A stretch of DNA of 32,084 nucleotides from Amycolatopsis saalfeldensis. Lineage in GTDB: Bacteria > Actinomycetota > Actinomycetes > Mycobacteriales > Pseudonocardiaceae. Position numbers and translations under genes: made by a program. The notes beneath the pieces were generated by a model. The model was not told where the DNA came from. It searched no databases and saw only the letters and a list, made by a program, of their open reading frames with translations. The DNA lies in NCBI RefSeq assembly GCF_900110575.1, contig NZ_FOEF01000041.1:1-32084 (forward strand), given 5' to 3'. Shown piece after piece: positions 15,213 through 22,764 of this stretch; within the stretch, counting starts at the first letter, position 1; each line of letters begins with the position of its first letter.

Positions 15213-16076
15213 ATGCGTATCGCCAATCTTGACGGCCGGCTCGTGCTCAGGCACCCGGACGGCGTCACCGATGTCGAGGCCGCGAGCGACGGGCGGTTCC
15301 CGGCGGACCCGCAAGCCGTGTTCTCCCGCTGGGACGAGTTCACCGCCTGGGCCGGCGACCTCCGCGAGCCCCGAGCCGAGCCCCTCGACCCGAGCCGGCT
15401 CAAGGCACCCGTGCCGCGCCCTTCGCAGGTGTTCGCGATCGGGATGAACTACGCCGGCCACGCCGCCGAGGGAGGTCTGCCGCTGCCGCTCGAACCGGCC
15501 GTGTTCACGAAGTTCCCGACCTCCATCACCGGCCCGGCCGACGAGGTGAAGCTACCGACGTCCACAGTGGACTGGGAGGCGGAGCTGGTGGTCGTCATCG
15601 GCCGGCGCGCGGTCCGCGTCGACGCGGCGCGGGCCTGGGACCACGTCGCGGGCATCACGGTCGGGCAGGACCTGTCCGAACGGACCCGTCAGCTCGTCGG
15701 CGTGCCGCCCCAATTCAGCATCGGCAAGTCCTTCCCGGGCTTCGGTCCCATCGGGCCCGAGATCGTCACACCGGACGAGCTCACCGATCGCGACGACCTC
15801 GAGCTCGGCTGCAGCGTCAACGGCGAGGTCGTCCAGCACGCCCGCACCGGCGACCTCGTCTTCCCGGTCGCCTCCCTCGTCGAGCGGCTCTCCGCGATCC
15901 TCCCGCTGACCCCCGGCGACCTCATCTTCACCGGCACGCCGTCCGGCGTCGGGCATTCCCGGTCGCCCCAGCGTTATCTCGCGCCCGGCGACGTCCTCGA
16001 GACGTGGATCTCCGGCGTCGGCCGCCTTCGCACCACGTTCGCCGAAGGTCACCGGCACGTCTCGCGCACTGCCTGA
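15213..16076 (+). CDS. Fumarylacetoacetate hydrolase-family protein (FAH 1)
   Basis: A 287-residue FAH-fold enzyme. It has an N-terminal cap, then FAIGMNYAGHAAE, the metal-binding DWEAELVVVIGR with Glu122 and Glu124, GQDLSERT with Asp153, KSFPGFGPIGPEIVTPDEL and FTGTPSGVG. The family cleaves or tautomerises 2-oxo/acylpyruvate compounds made after ring fission. The start is ATG 15213 with GAAGG 8 bases upstream. It lies 30 bases after the GrdB-like gene and 16 before the dioxygenase, so it probably acts on a product of that dioxygenase. A second, different FAH protein ends the operon, suggesting two successive steps. Confidence 0.9.
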   Translation: MRIANLDGRLVLRHPDGVTDVEAASDGRFPADPQAVFSRWDEFTAWAGDLREPRAEPLDPSRLKAPVPRPSQVFAIGMNYAGHAAEGGLPLPLEPAVFTKFPTSITGPADEVKLPTSTVDWEAELVVVIGRRAVRVDAARAWDHVAGITVGQDLSERTRQLVGVPPQFSIGKSFPGFGPIGPEIVTPDELTDRDDLELGCSVNGEVVQHARTGDLVFPVASLVERLSAILPLTPGDLIFTGTPSGVGHSRSPQRYLAPGDVLETWISGVGRLRTTFAEGHRHVSRTA

Positions 16077-16092
16077 ATCGAAGGGAACAGCC

Positions 16093-17019
16093 ATGCCACT
16101 GCACACCTTGAATGCGCTGACCATCGGGGTGCCGGAAGCGAAGGCCGTGCGCGGCTACTACGAGGACTTCGGACTCACCGGCGAGGACGGCGGCTGGCTG
16201 TCGACGGCCGAAGGCGGCAAGCAGCTCCGGCTGGTGCCGGCCCCGCACCGGCAGCTGCTGCGGATGGAGATCGGGGTCGACGATCCCGACGACATCGGCC
16301 GGATCGCCGGCCGGCTCCGGCGCATCGGCGTCGCCGTTTCCCGGCTGTCGCAGGAATCCGTGACGGCCGTCGAGCCGGTCACCGGCGTCGAGGTCACGGC
16401 CGAGGTGACCCGGCGGCTGGTCCAGTACCCGTCCCCGGCAGCCGCGCACAACCGGCCGGGCGTCATCGAGCGGCCGGAAGCCCGCGCGCCCGCGATCCTG
16501 CGCGAAGGCCGGGTGCGGCCCCGCAAACTCGGCCACGTCGTGATCGGCTCCGTCGACCAGGCCACCAGCCAGCGGTTCTTCGTCGACGGCTTCGGGCTGA
16601 AGGTGTCCGACGAGGTCCGCGACACCGCGGCGTTCCTGCGGTGCTCGTCCGACCACCACAACGTGCTGGTCCAGCGGGCGCCGGTGAACTTCCTGCACCA
16701 CACCGCCTGGCAGGTCGAGGACGTCGACGAAATCGGGCGCGGCGCGATGGCGATGCTCGAGGACGATCCCGAGCGCCACGCGTGGGGGCTGGGACGCCAC
16801 TTCATCGGCTCCAACTTCTTCTGGTACCTCAGGGATCCGGCGGGCATGTTCTCCGAGTACTACTCCGACCTGGACTGCATCGTCGACGACGCGCTGTGGT
16901 CCCCGCAGGTCTGGGACGACGCCAAGGCCAACTACAGCTGGGGCCCGCCGCTCCCGCCGTCCTTCGTCAGCCCGGAGGACCTCGCCGCCCACATGACCGG
17001 AGCGCACGGAAAGCCATGA
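16093..17019 (+). CDS. Type I extradiol ring-cleavage dioxygenase (VOC)
   Basis: A 308-residue two-domain VOC protein. The N-terminal module lacks obvious ligands; the C-terminal catalytic module has the 2-His-1-carboxylate set: His148 in RKLGHVVIGS, His203 in NFLHHTAWQVEDVDEI and Glu255 in GMFSEYYSD. It should bind Fe(II) and open a catechol- or hydroquinol-type ring next to the hydroxyls with O2. GSNFFWYLRDPAG precedes the Glu, as in extradiol enzymes. Its stop overlaps the SMP-30 start (ATGA), so the two are translationally coupled. The substrate is not deducible; the context suggests a (methoxy)hydroxylated aromatic produced by the flavin monooxygenase of this operon. Confidence 0.88.
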   Translation: MPLHTLNALTIGVPEAKAVRGYYEDFGLTGEDGGWLSTAEGGKQLRLVPAPHRQLLRMEIGVDDPDDIGRIAGRLRRIGVAVSRLSQESVTAVEPVTGVEVTAEVTRRLVQYPSPAAAHNRPGVIERPEARAPAILREGRVRPRKLGHVVIGSVDQATSQRFFVDGFGLKVSDEVRDTAAFLRCSSDHHNVLVQRAPVNFLHHTAWQVEDVDEIGRGAMAMLEDDPERHAWGLGRHFIGSNFFWYLRDPAGMFSEYYSDLDCIVDDALWSPQVWDDAKANYSWGPPLPPSFVSPEDLAAHMTGAHGKP

Positions 17020-17849
17020 GCCGGTACCGCGAAGGACTGACCCTGGGCGAAGGTCCACGGTGGACTGACGGCGCGCTGTGGGTCTCGGACCCCCAGAAGG
17101 GCGGGATCTGGACCGACAGCGGCGGCACGTGGGCCTTCACCCCGCTGGCCGCGCAGCCGAACGGGTTGTGGTTCCTGCCCGACGGCCGCCTGGCCGGCGC
17201 GATCATGCGGGAAAAGAGAGTCGGGATCTGGGACGGCGCCGGCTTCGGGGCGTACGCCGACCTGTCCGGCGTCGCCACGGGCCCCTTGGGAGACATGGTC
17301 GGCGACCGTCACGGCGGTCTCTATGTCGACGATGTCGGCTACGCCGCCCAACTCGGCGAAAAGCCGCGGCCGGGCCGCCTGATCCACGTCACGCCGGACG
17401 GGCGGGCGGCGGTGGCGGCGGAAGACGTCGAGTTCCCGAACGGGCTGGCGATCATCGACGACGGCCGGACCCTGGTCGTCGCCGAAACCTGGGCGCAGCG
17501 GCTGACCGCCTTCACCATCGGCGCGGGCGGACAGCTCAGCGACCGGAGGCTGTTCGCCGACCTCGCCCAGGTGGTGCACCCCGAGGCGCGGCCCGACGGG
17601 ATCTGCGCCGCCGCGCACGGCGTCTGGGTCTGCACGCTGAGCGCCCACGCGGTCGCCCTCGTCGGCGAATCCGGCCTGCTGGCCCGGATCGGCACGGGTG
17701 ACGGCCAGCCGGTCGCGTGCTGCCTCGACCCGGCCGGGCGGCTCTTCGTGACCGTGGCCGAAACCGGCGGCCGCTCCGTCCTGGAGGCAGTCGCCGCCAA
17801 GACCTTGAAAACCCACGTCGATGTGCACGAACCAGGCGTGATCCGCTGA
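17016..17849 (+). CDS. SMP-30/gluconolactonase-family lactonase
   Basis: A 277-residue six-bladed propeller hydrolase. The divalent-metal ligand candidates are Glu12 in LGEGPRW, Asn142 in EFPNGLAI and Asp194 in RPDGI, in the order expected of the family. No signal peptide, so cytoplasmic. Starts at ATG 17016 inside the end of the dioxygenase gene. In this setting it most likely opens a lactone formed during ring-fission product processing. It is followed 12 bases later by the YciI-like gene. Confidence 0.88.
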   Translation: MSRYREGLTLGEGPRWTDGALWVSDPQKGGIWTDSGGTWAFTPLAAQPNGLWFLPDGRLAGAIMREKRVGIWDGAGFGAYADLSGVATGPLGDMVGDRHGGLYVDDVGYAAQLGEKPRPGRLIHVTPDGRAAVAAEDVEFPNGLAIIDDGRTLVVAETWAQRLTAFTIGAGGQLSDRRLFADLAQVVHPEARPDGICAAAHGVWVCTLSAHAVALVGESGLLARIGTGDGQPVACCLDPAGRLFVTVAETGGRSVLEAVAAKTLKTHVDVHEPGVIR

Positions 17850-17861
17850 GGAGATGCAGAG

Positions 17862-18239
17862 ATGACCACCACCGAAGAGCACTTGCAGAACCTGCGTCGC
17901 GTGCAGCTGTACATGATCCGGATGGACATGACCCATCCCGTCGACGTGCCGCTGGACTATCTGGCGCCCCATCTCCGGGAGCACATCCTCTGGCTCGAAG
18001 AGCAGGAGGAGAACGGTGTCCTGTTCCTCTCCGGGGCCAACGCCGCCGGTGACCAGTGGGACGGCAGCGGCACCGCCATCGTCAGGGCACCTTCCCTGGA
18101 AGCCGCGGTGGCCATCTCCGACACCGAGCCGTTCCACCGCGAAGGCCTCCGCGTGAACACCGTGCACGGCTGGCAGCTGAACGAGGGAAACGTCCGGCTC
18201 AGCTTCAGCCTGCTCACCGACAAGTTCAGCCTCGGCTGA
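17862..18239 (+). CDS. YciI-like small protein
   Basis: A 125-residue alpha/beta-barrel-like protein with the YciI/EthD-superfamily pattern: LREHILWLEEQEENGVLFLSG, then GSGTAIVRAPSLEAAVAISDTEPFHREGLRVNTVHGWQL, in which the ISDTEPFHREG part is the family signature. The relatives include muconolactone isomerase-like and chlorohydrolase-like proteins, so an isomerase or lactone-handling step is possible. Ribosome site GAGGAG lies upstream. Fourth or fifth step in the catabolic operon; the actual reaction is unknown. Confidence 0.75.
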   Translation: MTTTEEHLQNLRRVQLYMIRMDMTHPVDVPLDYLAPHLREHILWLEEQEENGVLFLSGANAAGDQWDGSGTAIVRAPSLEAAVAISDTEPFHREGLRVNTVHGWQLNEGNVRLSFSLLTDKFSLG

Positions 18240-18283
18240 GCAGCGCGGCGTCCCCATCCATCCACAACGGACTCGAGGGTGAT

Positions 18284-19771
18284 ATGAACAGCACGGTCGA
18301 TGTCGCCGTGATCGGTTGCGGGACCACAGGTCTGGCCCTCGCGCGGCTCTTGGAGACCGAGGGCCTCCGGGTCGCCGTCATCGACCGCGGCCGGATGCCG
18401 ATGGCCCGGCCCCGCGCGACCCATGTGGACGACGAGACGATGAGAGCGTTCCAGACGCTCGGTGTGCAGCACCTCGAGAAGGACTTCTCGTTGATGGGCG
18501 TCTACCGCCACTACGACTCGAAGTGGCGCGTCGTGATGCAGATGGCGATGAACCGGGGGCGCACCGAGCAGGGCTGGCAGTCGGACTACATGTTCCACCA
18601 GCCCGACTTCGAGGCCGTGTTGCGCGGCAAGGTCCACAACTACGCCCACGCGAGCACGTACTTCGGCTGGGAGGTCACCGCGCTGGAGGACGCGGGCGAC
18701 GGTGTGCTGGTGCACGTCCGCGAGACCGCCACCGCCCAGGACCGCCGGATCCGGGCGCGGTTCGTGGTGGGGTGCGACGGCGCCCATTCGAGCGTGCGCG
18801 GGTTCATGGGCAGCACACAGATCGATCACCACGCAACGCACCGATCGCTGATCATCGACATCACGCCCTTTGCCACCAACGAAAACCTCACCGGCCGCGA
18901 CGCCTTCATCCAGGGCGCGATCCGCAATCCGCTGACGTTCACGCCGATCGCCGCGCCCCGCCTGCGGCTCGAGCTGATGCTCCGCCCGGATGACGACGCG
19001 GCGGCTTTCGAGCGGACCGAAAAGGCGTACGAACTGCTGGCGCCCTGGTTCAGCCCCGACCAGTACCGGCTGCTGCGCTGCGACGTCTACGAGTGGCGGT
19101 CGCTCACGGCCAGCCCGTGGCGCGCCGGCCGGGTCCTGCTCGCCGGGGACTCCGCCCACACCATGCCGCCCCACCTCGGCCAGGGGATGTGTTCGGGCAT
19201 CCGGGACGCCACGAACCTCGCCTGGAAACTCGGCCGGGTGCTCCGGGGCGAATCGCCGATCGAGCTGCTGGACACCTACGAGACCGAGCGCCGGCCGCAT
19301 GTGGACGCGTACACGAAGCTGTCCGCGCAGCTGGCGAACAAGATCGAAACCCTGGTGGCGGCGGAGGAGGACCCGCCGGTGTTCCGGGCCGAGGCGCTGC
19401 GCCCGCGGCTGGGCCCGGGCGTCCGGGACGATGCGAACGAACTCGCCGGAACGCTGAGCGCCCAGCCGAAAACCGCGGACGGCCGGCTCCTCGACGACGC
19501 CGTGGGCTACCGCTTCGCCGTGGTGGGAGATCCCGTGGTCCTTTCCGGGACCAGTGATCGGACGAAGGCGCTGCTGGACTCGCTCGGCGCCGTTGTCCTC
19601 GAGGAATTCTCCGGGGAGATCCGGGACTGGATAACGAGTCTGGGCGTCGGGGCCGTGATCGTCAGGCCCGATCGGTACCTGTTCGGCGTCGCGAGCGATT
19701 CGGCCGAATTGAACGCCTTGGCCGCCGCGCTCGGGGCCACGCTGCTGCCGTCCGCCGTGCCGGCGTCCTAG
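18284..19771 (+). CDS. FAD-dependent aromatic monooxygenase (MhpA/phenol hydroxylase type)
   Basis: A 495-residue group A flavoprotein monooxygenase. It has the ADP-binding G11-C-G-T-T-G16, the DG motif GCDGAHSSVR with Asp165, and the GD motif LLAGDSAHTMPPHLGQGMCSGIRDA with Asp289. After about residue 390 there is a thioredoxin-like C-terminal domain (YRFAVVGDPV ... VIVRPDRYLFGVA), as in MhpA and phenol 2-monooxygenase. It should use NAD(P)H and O2 to add a hydroxyl ortho or para to an existing one, making the substrate for the extradiol enzyme at 16093. Start ATG 18284 with GAGGGTGAT upstream. The next gene begins 14 bases later. Confidence 0.92.
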   Translation: MNSTVDVAVIGCGTTGLALARLLETEGLRVAVIDRGRMPMARPRATHVDDETMRAFQTLGVQHLEKDFSLMGVYRHYDSKWRVVMQMAMNRGRTEQGWQSDYMFHQPDFEAVLRGKVHNYAHASTYFGWEVTALEDAGDGVLVHVRETATAQDRRIRARFVVGCDGAHSSVRGFMGSTQIDHHATHRSLIIDITPFATNENLTGRDAFIQGAIRNPLTFTPIAAPRLRLELMLRPDDDAAAFERTEKAYELLAPWFSPDQYRLLRCDVYEWRSLTASPWRAGRVLLAGDSAHTMPPHLGQGMCSGIRDATNLAWKLGRVLRGESPIELLDTYETERRPHVDAYTKLSAQLANKIETLVAAEEDPPVFRAEALRPRLGPGVRDDANELAGTLSAQPKTADGRLLDDAVGYRFAVVGDPVVLSGTSDRTKALLDSLGAVVLEEFSGEIRDWITSLGVGAVIVRPDRYLFGVASDSAELNALAAALGATLLPSAVPAS

Positions 19772-19785
19772 CAGAAAGGATTGGC

Positions 19786-20505
19786 ATGATGCTCGGAAAA
19801 GACGCACACCTGCTCGTCATCGGCGGAGCGCGTGGCCTGGGGTTCGAACTGGCCCGGACCGCGGTGGCACAAGGCGCGCGGGTGACGGTCACCGGGCGGG
19901 ACGCGGACGTCGCCGCCGCCCGCGCCGCCGAACTCGGCCCGCCGGCTCGCGGGCTGGCCTGCGACCTGCTGGACGCCGGCTCCGTCGGCCGGTTGTTCGG
20001 CGACCTCGACGTGGTCGACCACCTGGTGCTCACCGCCATCGAACGGGACCACAACACCGTGGCCGGCTTCCGCGCGGACGCCGCCGCGCGGATGATGCTC
20101 ATCAAGACGGTCGGCTACGCGAACGCCGTCGCGCACGCGCTGCCCAAGCTCGACCCGGGCGGCTCGGTCGTGCTGTTCAGCGGCCTGTCCATGTGGCGGC
20201 CCTCGCCGGGGTCCACGACCATGTCGATGGCCAACTCCGCCATTCCCGGCCTGGTCAACTCGCTCGCGGTCGAGATCGCCCCGGTGCGGGTGAACGCCAT
20301 CACGCCCGGCACGGTCGCCGGAACCGAGGCGATCGACAACGCCGACCCGGTCCGCGCCGAGTTCTTCGAAGCGCAGCGCCTGCGCACGCCGGCCAAACGG
20401 CTGCCCACCCCGCAGGACATCGTCGAGGCGGTGCTGTTCCTGCTGACCTGTTCCAGCGTCAACGGCGAGAACCTCGTCGTGGACGCGGGAGCGCACCTGC
20501 TCTAG
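19786..20505 (+). CDS. SDR-fold protein lacking catalytic Tyr and Lys
   Basis: A 239-residue short-chain dehydrogenase fold. The nucleotide loop VIGGARGLGFEL (about residues 11-22), the VRVNAITPGTVAGTEA segment and the C-terminal SSVNGENLVVDAGAHLL are typical. The active site is not: where YxxxK is expected there is M146-S-M-A-N150, so both Tyr and Lys are replaced, while a Ser remains in VVLFSGLS. It is therefore either a non-redox enzyme (isomerase or dehydratase-like) or a binding protein. The frame is intact with normal codon use, so decay is unlikely. It sits between the monooxygenase and the second FAH gene. Confidence 0.82.
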   Translation: MMLGKDAHLLVIGGARGLGFELARTAVAQGARVTVTGRDADVAAARAAELGPPARGLACDLLDAGSVGRLFGDLDVVDHLVLTAIERDHNTVAGFRADAAARMMLIKTVGYANAVAHALPKLDPGGSVVLFSGLSMWRPSPGSTTMSMANSAIPGLVNSLAVEIAPVRVNAITPGTVAGTEAIDNADPVRAEFFEAQRLRTPAKRLPTPQDIVEAVLFLLTCSSVNGENLVVDAGAHLL

Positions 20506-20533
20506 CGCAACGGATACCCGAAGGAGGCCGGCG

Positions 20534-21469
20534 ATGCGGATCAGCAGCTACCGGGGGCCGGACGGCCTCGTGCGAGTGGGGATCTGGCAGGGCGAACGGC
20601 TTCATCCGGTTCCCGGCGCATCGAGCCTGATCGGCCTGCTCGGCGACGACGGCTCCCGGCTTCGCGCGGGGGCGGTGGCGGCGGCCGGGGAACCGGGCAT
20701 CGACCCGGCGGCGGTGGAGCTGCTGGCGCCGGTGCCGGTGCCGCCGTCGATCCGGGACTTCATGGCGTTCGAGGAGCACGTGGTGACCTCCACCGCCGCG
20801 CTCGGGCAGCCCGTGGACCCGCTCTGGTACGAGCTGCCGGTGTTCTACTTCACCAATCCGGCCGCGGCCCGCGGCGCGCACGCGGACGTGGAGATCGCGC
20901 CGGGCAGCGCGGCGCTCGACTACGAGATCGAGGTGGCCGCCGTCATCGGGCGGGCCGGCGCCGACCTGTCACCGGACGAGGCGGTGGACCACATCGCCGG
21001 GTTCACGCTGTTCTGCGACTGGAGCAACCGCGACCTGCAGGCCGCCGAGATGAGGGTGGGCCTCGGGCCGGCCAAGGGCAAGGACTCGGCGAGCAGCTTC
21101 GGCCCCTGGCTGGTCACGGCGGACGAATTCGCGGCTCTGGCCTCGGGCCGCGGCTACGACGTCGAGCTGACCGGGTCGGTCGGCGGCGTGCCCTACAGCA
21201 GCGGCAACCTGGCCGCCCTGTACTGGTCGTTCGGCGAGATGATCGCCTACGCCTCACGCGGCACCCGCGTCGTGCCCGGCGACGTCATCGCCAGCGGCAC
21301 CGTGGGCACCGGCTGCATCCTGGAGCTGTCCCGGGTGCACGGCGCCGGCGCCTACCCCTACCTCCGGCCCGGCGACCGGGTGCGTCTGGACGGCGGCCTG
21401 CTCGGCGCGATCGACGCGCGTATCCGCGAAGGCCGTCCCGTGCTTCCTTTCCGGCCGGCTCGCCGGTGA
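20534..21469 (+). CDS. Fumarylacetoacetate hydrolase-family protein (FAH 2)
   Basis: A 311-residue FAH-fold protein, different in subtype from the one at 15213. It contains IRDFMAFEEHV (about residues 75-85), the metal pair Glu131 and Glu133 in DYEIEVAAVIGR, Asp162 in FCDWSNRDLQ, then GKDSASSFGPWLVTADEF and VPGDVIASGTVGTG. RDF.AFEEH and the WSNRDLQ/GKDSA motifs resemble fumarylacetoacetase and related C-C hydrolases. It is expected to cleave a 2,4-dioxo acid late in the pathway into smaller acids. AAGGAGG lies about 7 bases before ATG 20534. It is the last structural gene before the AraC gene. Confidence 0.9.
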   Translation: MRISSYRGPDGLVRVGIWQGERLHPVPGASSLIGLLGDDGSRLRAGAVAAAGEPGIDPAAVELLAPVPVPPSIRDFMAFEEHVVTSTAALGQPVDPLWYELPVFYFTNPAAARGAHADVEIAPGSAALDYEIEVAAVIGRAGADLSPDEAVDHIAGFTLFCDWSNRDLQAAEMRVGLGPAKGKDSASSFGPWLVTADEFAALASGRGYDVELTGSVGGVPYSSGNLAALYWSFGEMIAYASRGTRVVPGDVIASGTVGTGCILELSRVHGAGAYPYLRPGDRVRLDGGLLGAIDARIREGRPVLPFRPARR

Positions 21470-21532
21470 TAAAATCGGTTTTCCGGATTCCGTCGTCAAT
21501 CTTGGGGCGAAAAGGGCAAAAAGGAGCGCGGA

Positions 21533-22573
21533 ATGCTCGAACACGGCGATGTCGTCGCCCCGAGGAGCAGCCGCGACGAAGGCCCGTTGCACGCCTACGA
21601 GCGCTACAGCACCAAAGACCCGGTGGAGGCGCTGGCGCTGTCGGCGGCGATCCTCTCGACGAACCAGCTGGTCGTCAGCAATCAGGACCAGCGGTTCGAG
21701 GCCACCTGCCGCGCGGTCCGGGTCCACTCCGCCTGGCTGCTGTACATGAGCTACGGCACCGATGTCGTCGTGGACCGGCTCGGTACCTCGCGCGGCGATT
21801 ACCTGGCGGTCGTGCTCCCGATCGACGGCCACGTGCAGCTGCGCCACCAGGGCAGCGAAATCGACCTCGTGGCCGGGGAAACGGCGGGGGTCACCAGCTC
21901 GCGGGACGCGATGCACGCGCGGTGGAGCGACCAGGCGTCGGTGCTCACGCTGCGCATCGACTCGCAGGCGGTCGAGCACGCGCTCGGGAACCTGCTCCTG
22001 GAACCGCCCCCCGCGGACCTGCGCTTCCGGTCCGGCCCGGTCACCGGCCCGGCCCGGCTGTCGCTGGCGGGGACCGCCGAACTGCTGGCGGCCAGCTACG
22101 ACGGGAAGGACCCGGACTCACCGCTGCCGGCCCTGGTCACGCGCCGCCTCGAGGAGCAGATCCTCTTCACGGTGCTGCTCGGCCTGGACCACAACTACCG
22201 GGCCAGGCTGCTGGGGGAGCGGGTGCGGCCGGGCCGGCGCAGCGTCCGCGAGGCGATCGACCTGGTTTCGGCCGAGGACCAAGCCACCTGGACGATCCCC
22301 GAGCTGGCCCGGGCGGCGGGCGTCACGGTCCGGGCGCTCGAGCTGGGCTTCCGGAAGGAACTGGGGAAAACGCCGCGGGAGTTCATCCGCGAGCAGCGGC
22401 TGATTCGTGCTCGTGACGACCTTCAGCGGGCCAACCCCGGTGATGGGACCACCGTGACCGAGGTCGCGTGCCGCTGGGGTTTCTGGCACGCCGGCCGGTT
22501 CGCGACCAGCTACAGCGAGCGGTTCGGGGTCCGTCCGGCCACGACCCTGCGGTCCGGCCCCGCGGTTCGCTAA
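21533..22573 (+). CDS. AraC-family transcriptional activator
   Basis: A 346-residue regulator. The N-terminal AraC_binding_2-like ligand domain covers about residues 20-215 and the C-terminal double helix-turn-helix about 235-340 (TIPELARAAGVTVRALELGFRKELGKTPREFIREQRL ... TVTEVACRWGFWHAGRFATSYSERFGVRPA). Ribosome site AAGGAG precedes ATG 21533; the 63-bp AT-rich leader contains TAAAAT (21470-21475), a possible -10. It lies between the ring-cleavage operon and the O-demethylase operon, and both have the same 62-bp upstream element, so it is the natural candidate for their activator. The ligand is probably the aromatic substrate or its demethylated form (inference). Confidence 0.9.
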   Translation: MLEHGDVVAPRSSRDEGPLHAYERYSTKDPVEALALSAAILSTNQLVVSNQDQRFEATCRAVRVHSAWLLYMSYGTDVVVDRLGTSRGDYLAVVLPIDGHVQLRHQGSEIDLVAGETAGVTSSRDAMHARWSDQASVLTLRIDSQAVEHALGNLLLEPPPADLRFRSGPVTGPARLSLAGTAELLAASYDGKDPDSPLPALVTRRLEEQILFTVLLGLDHNYRARLLGERVRPGRRSVREAIDLVSAEDQATWTIPELARAAGVTVRALELGFRKELGKTPREFIREQRLIRARDDLQRANPGDGTTVTEVACRWGFWHAGRFATSYSERFGVRPATTLRSGPAVR

Positions 22574-22633
22574 CCGGCACCTCCGGCTTCGGGCAACGGC
22601 TCGGCCGGCCGCGGCCCGGCCGATAACGTTCCT
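22572..22633 (+). promoter_or_regulatory. Conserved 62-bp promoter element, copy B
   Basis: The partner of 14129-14190 (47/62 identical, no gaps). It begins 2 bases before the AraC stop ends and carries GGCAC, CGGCTTCG, CGGCTCGG and CCGATAACGTTC with a TAACGT -10-like hexamer (22624-22629). It would drive the O-demethylase/C1 operon, leaving a leader of roughly 130 bases before the start codon at 22765. Confidence 0.7.
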
Positions 22634-22728
22634 GGTGAAGGAATACCCGAGTCACCGCGGATTCGGTTCGTCTGTCCTTTCCGGACATGACCACTTCTCC
22701 GGCACACCACCGCCTCCTGCCCGCGCAC

Positions 22729-22749
22729 CCGGCCGTCGACGACGGCCGG
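22729..22749 (+). promoter_or_regulatory. 9-bp hairpin just before the demethylase ribosome site
   Basis: CCGGCCGTC (22729-22737), loop GAC, GACGGCCGG (22741-22749): a perfect 9-bp stem directly against the ribosome site AGAAGGGA (22751-22758). It may stabilise the 5' end of the mRNA or tune ribosome access. It is too short of a T-run to be a terminator. Confidence 0.4.
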
Positions 22750-22764
22750 CAGAAGGGAATTCGC

